6,459 nucleotides of DNA from an archaeon (GTDB lineage: Archaea > Thermoproteota > Nitrososphaeria > Nitrososphaerales > JACAEJ01), in NCBI GenBank assembly GCA_024256265.1, contig JACGUK010000057.1, positions 1 to 6,459 on the forward strand, read 5' to 3'. Position 1 is the stretch's first letter; every line of letters starts with the position of its first letter. Both the position numbers and the translations under genes were made by a program. A model generated the notes under the pieces. It made no database searches, was not told where the DNA came from, and saw only the letters and a list, made by a program, of their open reading frames with translations. Below, piece after piece: positions 5,210 to 6,459 of the stretch.

Positions 5210-5707
5210 TTAATGCCCCTTATCTTTACATTTTTCCAATCTAACCTCTAAAATGCCGTTTCTATAACTTGTGTTAATCTTATCAGCCTTAATGGTGGTT
5301 GGTAAAGATATTTCCTTATAAGTTAAATTGTTGATAGATATTATGAGTTTACTGCCAATAGGCTTTAACTTAATATCCTCCTCCTTAAATCTGGACAAAT
5401 CAATGATTAAAGTCAAATGGTCTTTACTATCAAAGATATCTATAAGGGGCTCTTTCCCTGATTCTTCTGGAAATTCTTGGATTAAAGATCTTTTGGAAGT
5501 TGGTCTCTCAATTTTATCATCTCTCAATGTTCTTAAAGAGTAACTGTATACCATGTGACTACCTTTAATTCCCAATAAATCTTTAACTTCTCCTGCTTTC
5601 TTAACTTCGCCATTTTTAAGCACTCCATCAAGTAAACGTAGAGCCCTCTCTAATCCTCTGAATATAGAGCTGAACTCTATATCATCGATATGTCTTCTCT
5701 TGGACAT
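5210..5707 (-). CDS. gvpH: Gas vesicle protein GvpH, small heat shock (Hsp20)-like
   Basis: GvpH is an accessory protein with an alpha-crystallin-like domain, thought to keep other Gvp proteins from aggregating during assembly. This copy has 165 residues. The N-terminal part (11-64) carries the family pattern Ile-Phe-Arg-Gly-Leu, a Leu-Lys-Asn-Gly-Glu-Val segment and Met-Val-Tyr-Ser-Tyr-Ser-Leu-Arg-Thr-Leu (52-61). A low-complexity linker follows, then the Hsp20-like domain (about 87-160): Pro-Leu-Ile-Asp-Ile-Phe-Asp, His-Leu-Thr-Leu-Ile-Ile-Asp-Leu, and the typical closing Arg-Asn-Gly-Ile-Leu-Glu-Val-Arg-Leu at 149-157. ATG 5707 has a strong AAGGTGAG ribosome site that contains the gvpO stop codon. 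It is followed one base after its stop by gvpG. Confidence 0.93.
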   Translation of the reverse strand: MSKRRHIDDIEFSSIFRGLERALRLLDGVLKNGEVKKAGEVKDLLGIKGSHMVYSYSLRTLRDDKIERPTSKRSLIQEFPEESGKEPLIDIFDSKDHLTLIIDLSRFKEEDIKLKPIGSKLIISINNLTYKEISLPTTIKADKINTSYRNGILEVRLEKCKDKGH

Positions 5708-5711
5708 TTAC

Positions 5712-5975
5712 TCACCTTATAGCAGGAGCACGCCATTCTAGATCGCTTCTTCTCCTCAAGCTCCTCCGATCGTAACTTATTACCTCCATCTTTTCGTTTA
5801 AAGTAATATCGTATAAGCCAAGGATAGGGTCGAAACCTGCTCCAGAATCGTCGATTACTTCGAGTGAAACCTTCCAGCCTTCCTCAACCTTCTCTACACC
5901 AATCACAGTAGCAGGCTTGCCCGCAATGTCTTTGAAAAACATCTTTGCAGCTTCGCTAACCTTTTTAATTTCCAT
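5712..5975 (-). CDS. gvpO: Gas vesicle protein GvpO
   Basis: This 87-residue protein fits the GvpO family: a helical start (Ala-Ala-Lys-Met-Phe-Phe, 9-14), then Val-Ile-Gly-Val-Glu-Lys-Val-Glu-Glu-Gly-Trp-Lys-Val-Ser-Leu-Glu-Val (24-40), an Asp-Pro-Ile-Leu-Gly-Leu-Tyr-Asp-Ile-Thr-Leu (49-59) strand pair, Ile-Ser-Tyr-Asp-Arg-Arg (66-71) and a basic end. In haloarchaea GvpO is encoded with gvpA, gvpC and gvpN and affects vesicle amount; here it sits between gvpJ and gvpH, which is an unusual place. It is short for the family because the long acidic N-terminus of haloarchaeal GvpO is absent. ATG 5975 has a strong AGAGGTGAG ribosome site, 17 bases after the gvpJ stop. It is probably soluble and cytoplasmic. 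Confidence 0.88.
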   Translation of the reverse strand: MEIKKVSEAAKMFFKDIAGKPATVIGVEKVEEGWKVSLEVIDDSGAGFDPILGLYDITLNEKMEVISYDRRSLRRRSDLEWRAPAIR

Positions 5976-5992
5976 TTTCTCACCTCTTGTGC

Positions 5993-6409
5993 TTATGCAT
6001 ACCTCTCAACTTCCATCTTTCTTGATTTACGGCGCACATTGGTTTGCACTGTTATAGGCTTCTGTAATTCACCCTTTGCTAAAGCGCTTCTCCATCCACA
6101 CCACGGGCATCCTATATGAAGAAGCTCTTTTCTCTCCACCTTCTTATTACATTGAGGACAAGTCTCTTTGTCTATTTGTGCCTCCTTCCATGCCGCAGTT
6201 TCATAAGTGGTTCCTGAAGGGAAATCTAAGCCATACTTTGCTGCAGTCTCGAAAGATGCAAGAGTAGCCCTTATTTTGATGCCCAGCAACTCTACACCAG
6301 CAACCGAAACTGTGATATCTGCGTTGATTACAAGCCCTTTATCCAGAATTCTGTCGATTAAATCAACAAGAGTAGTGCCTCTCTCCCTTGTAGGTTCCAG
6401 AATATCCAT
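5993..6409 (-). CDS. gvpJ: Gas vesicle protein GvpJ with C-terminal zinc ribbon
   Basis: This 138-residue minor shell protein has a GvpA-like core at 12-59: Leu-Ile-Asp-Arg-Ile-Leu-Asp-Lys-Gly, Val-Ile-Asn-Ala-Asp-Ile, Val-Ser-Val-Ala-Gly-Val-Glu-Leu-Leu-Gly and Leu-Ala-Ser-Phe-Glu-Thr. The next Ala-Ala-Lys-Tyr-Gly-Leu-Asp-Phe-Pro-Ser-Gly-Thr (56-67) matches haloarchaeal GvpJ and separates it from GvpA. Beyond that a Cys-Pro-Gln-Cys (84-87) and Cys-Pro-Trp-Cys (101-104) pair form a likely zinc ribbon where haloarchaeal GvpJ has an acidic tail; a basic end follows. I prefer ATG 6409 to ATG 6421: a GGTGGA ribosome site lies four bases upstream, and from this Met the protein aligns from its first residue with GvpM of the same operon. 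It heads the visible gvp operon, and the AT-rich DNA behind it is a likely promoter. Confidence 0.9.
   Translation of the reverse strand: MDILEPTRERGTTLVDLIDRILDKGLVINADITVSVAGVELLGIKIRATLASFETAAKYGLDFPSGTTYETAAWKEAQIDKETCPQCNKKVERKELLHIGCPWCGWRSALAKGELQKPITVQTNVRRKSRKMEVERYA
6098..6160 (-). other. Zinc ribbon coding segment in gvpJ
   Basis: Residues 84-104 of GvpJ give Cys-x2-Cys, 13 residues, Cys-x2-Cys, each pair with Pro after the first Cys and Gly or Asn after the second. This spacing is typical of a small zinc ribbon that binds one zinc ion and makes protein or nucleic acid contacts. Confidence 0.75.
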
Positions 6410-6413
6410 CCAT

Positions 6414-6419
6414 TCCACC
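6414..6419 (-). promoter_or_regulatory. Ribosome binding site that sets the gvpJ start
   Basis: The minus strand reads GGTGGA here, four bases before ATG 6409. The upstream in-frame ATG at 6421 overlaps this site and has no Shine-Dalgarno of its own. Confidence 0.5.
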
Positions 6420-6421
6420 AT

Positions 6422-6459
6422 TAATTCTATAGAATATTTTTTAAAAAAGAATTTTTATG
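6422..6459. promoter_or_regulatory. AT-rich promoter region ahead of gvpJ, with two palindromes
   Basis: This stretch is almost all A and T. It holds a perfect 12-bp palindrome ATTCTATAGAAT (6424-6435) followed at once by TTTTTTAAAAAA (6437-6448), which on the minus strand works as a TATA-like box 28-39 bases before ATG 6409. The last three bases read ATG on the plus strand, so a divergent gene might start at the window edge, but there is no further evidence for one. Confidence 0.5.

Noticed and set aside
4577..6409. Calling either A-family protein the major shell protein GvpA
   Set aside because: Both are longer than GvpA, and their segments after the core match GvpM (Gly-Val-Leu-Lys-Asp-Trp-Asp) and GvpJ (Gly-Leu-Asp-Phe-Pro-Ser-Gly-Thr).
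6457..6459. Start codon of a divergent plus-strand gene at the right edge
   Set aside because: Only the three bases ATG are visible, with no ribosome site, and ATG is expected often by chance.

Overview
The window looks like an archaeal gas vesicle (gvp) locus joined to a small accessory region of proteins I do not recognise. The archaeal reading rests on three things: the Gvp set (GvpH, GvpM, GvpJ and GvpO in the style known from haloarchaea and methanogens), Shine-Dalgarno cores of the GGTGA type, and TATA-like boxes at archaeal spacing. The DNA is AT-rich, unlike haloarchaeal DNA, so a methanogen or an uncultured archaeal lineage is likelier than a haloarchaeon. I cannot name the taxon.

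Right part (about 6409 down to 3101, all minus strand): a tight operon in the order gvpJ, gvpO, gvpH, gvpG, gvpM, gvpK, a PH/GRAM-like protein, gvpF/L. Several stop codons lie inside or next to the Shine-Dalgarno of the following gene, which points to translational coupling. GvpJ and GvpM are GvpA-like minor shell proteins. GvpF/L, GvpG and GvpK are assembly or accessory proteins. GvpH is a small-heat-shock-like chaperone and GvpO an accessory or regulatory protein. The major shell protein GvpA, the ATPase GvpN and a second F/L paralogue are not here and, if present, must lie outside the window.

Middle (3035 down to 2151, minus): a winged-helix protein with a long helical C-terminal domain. 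It is preceded by a 65-bp gap with a TATA-like palindrome and a tandem 7-bp repeat that could be its operator. No GvpD or GvpE regulator is seen, so this protein is a candidate regulator of the locus.

Left part: a lone plus-strand gene (1620-2117) encodes a basic protein with two copies of a Tyr-Arg-Pro repeat block around a helical core. Divergent from it is a NodB-type polysaccharide deacetylase (1520-753, minus). After a 117-bp AT-rich promoter gap comes a second minus-strand operon: a 78-residue coiled-coil protein, a 118-residue protein with an eight-residue Ser-Pro-Lys/aromatic repeat plus coiled coil, and the first codons of a third gene running off the left edge.

The most novel material is (i) a zinc ribbon fused to GvpJ, (ii) the PH-like protein embedded in the gvp operon, and (iii) the group of aromatic/proline-repeat plus coiled-coil proteins next to it. 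That last group could be outer-surface or scaffold proteins of the vesicle or of the cell envelope. Their link to gas vesicles is inference from proximity only.
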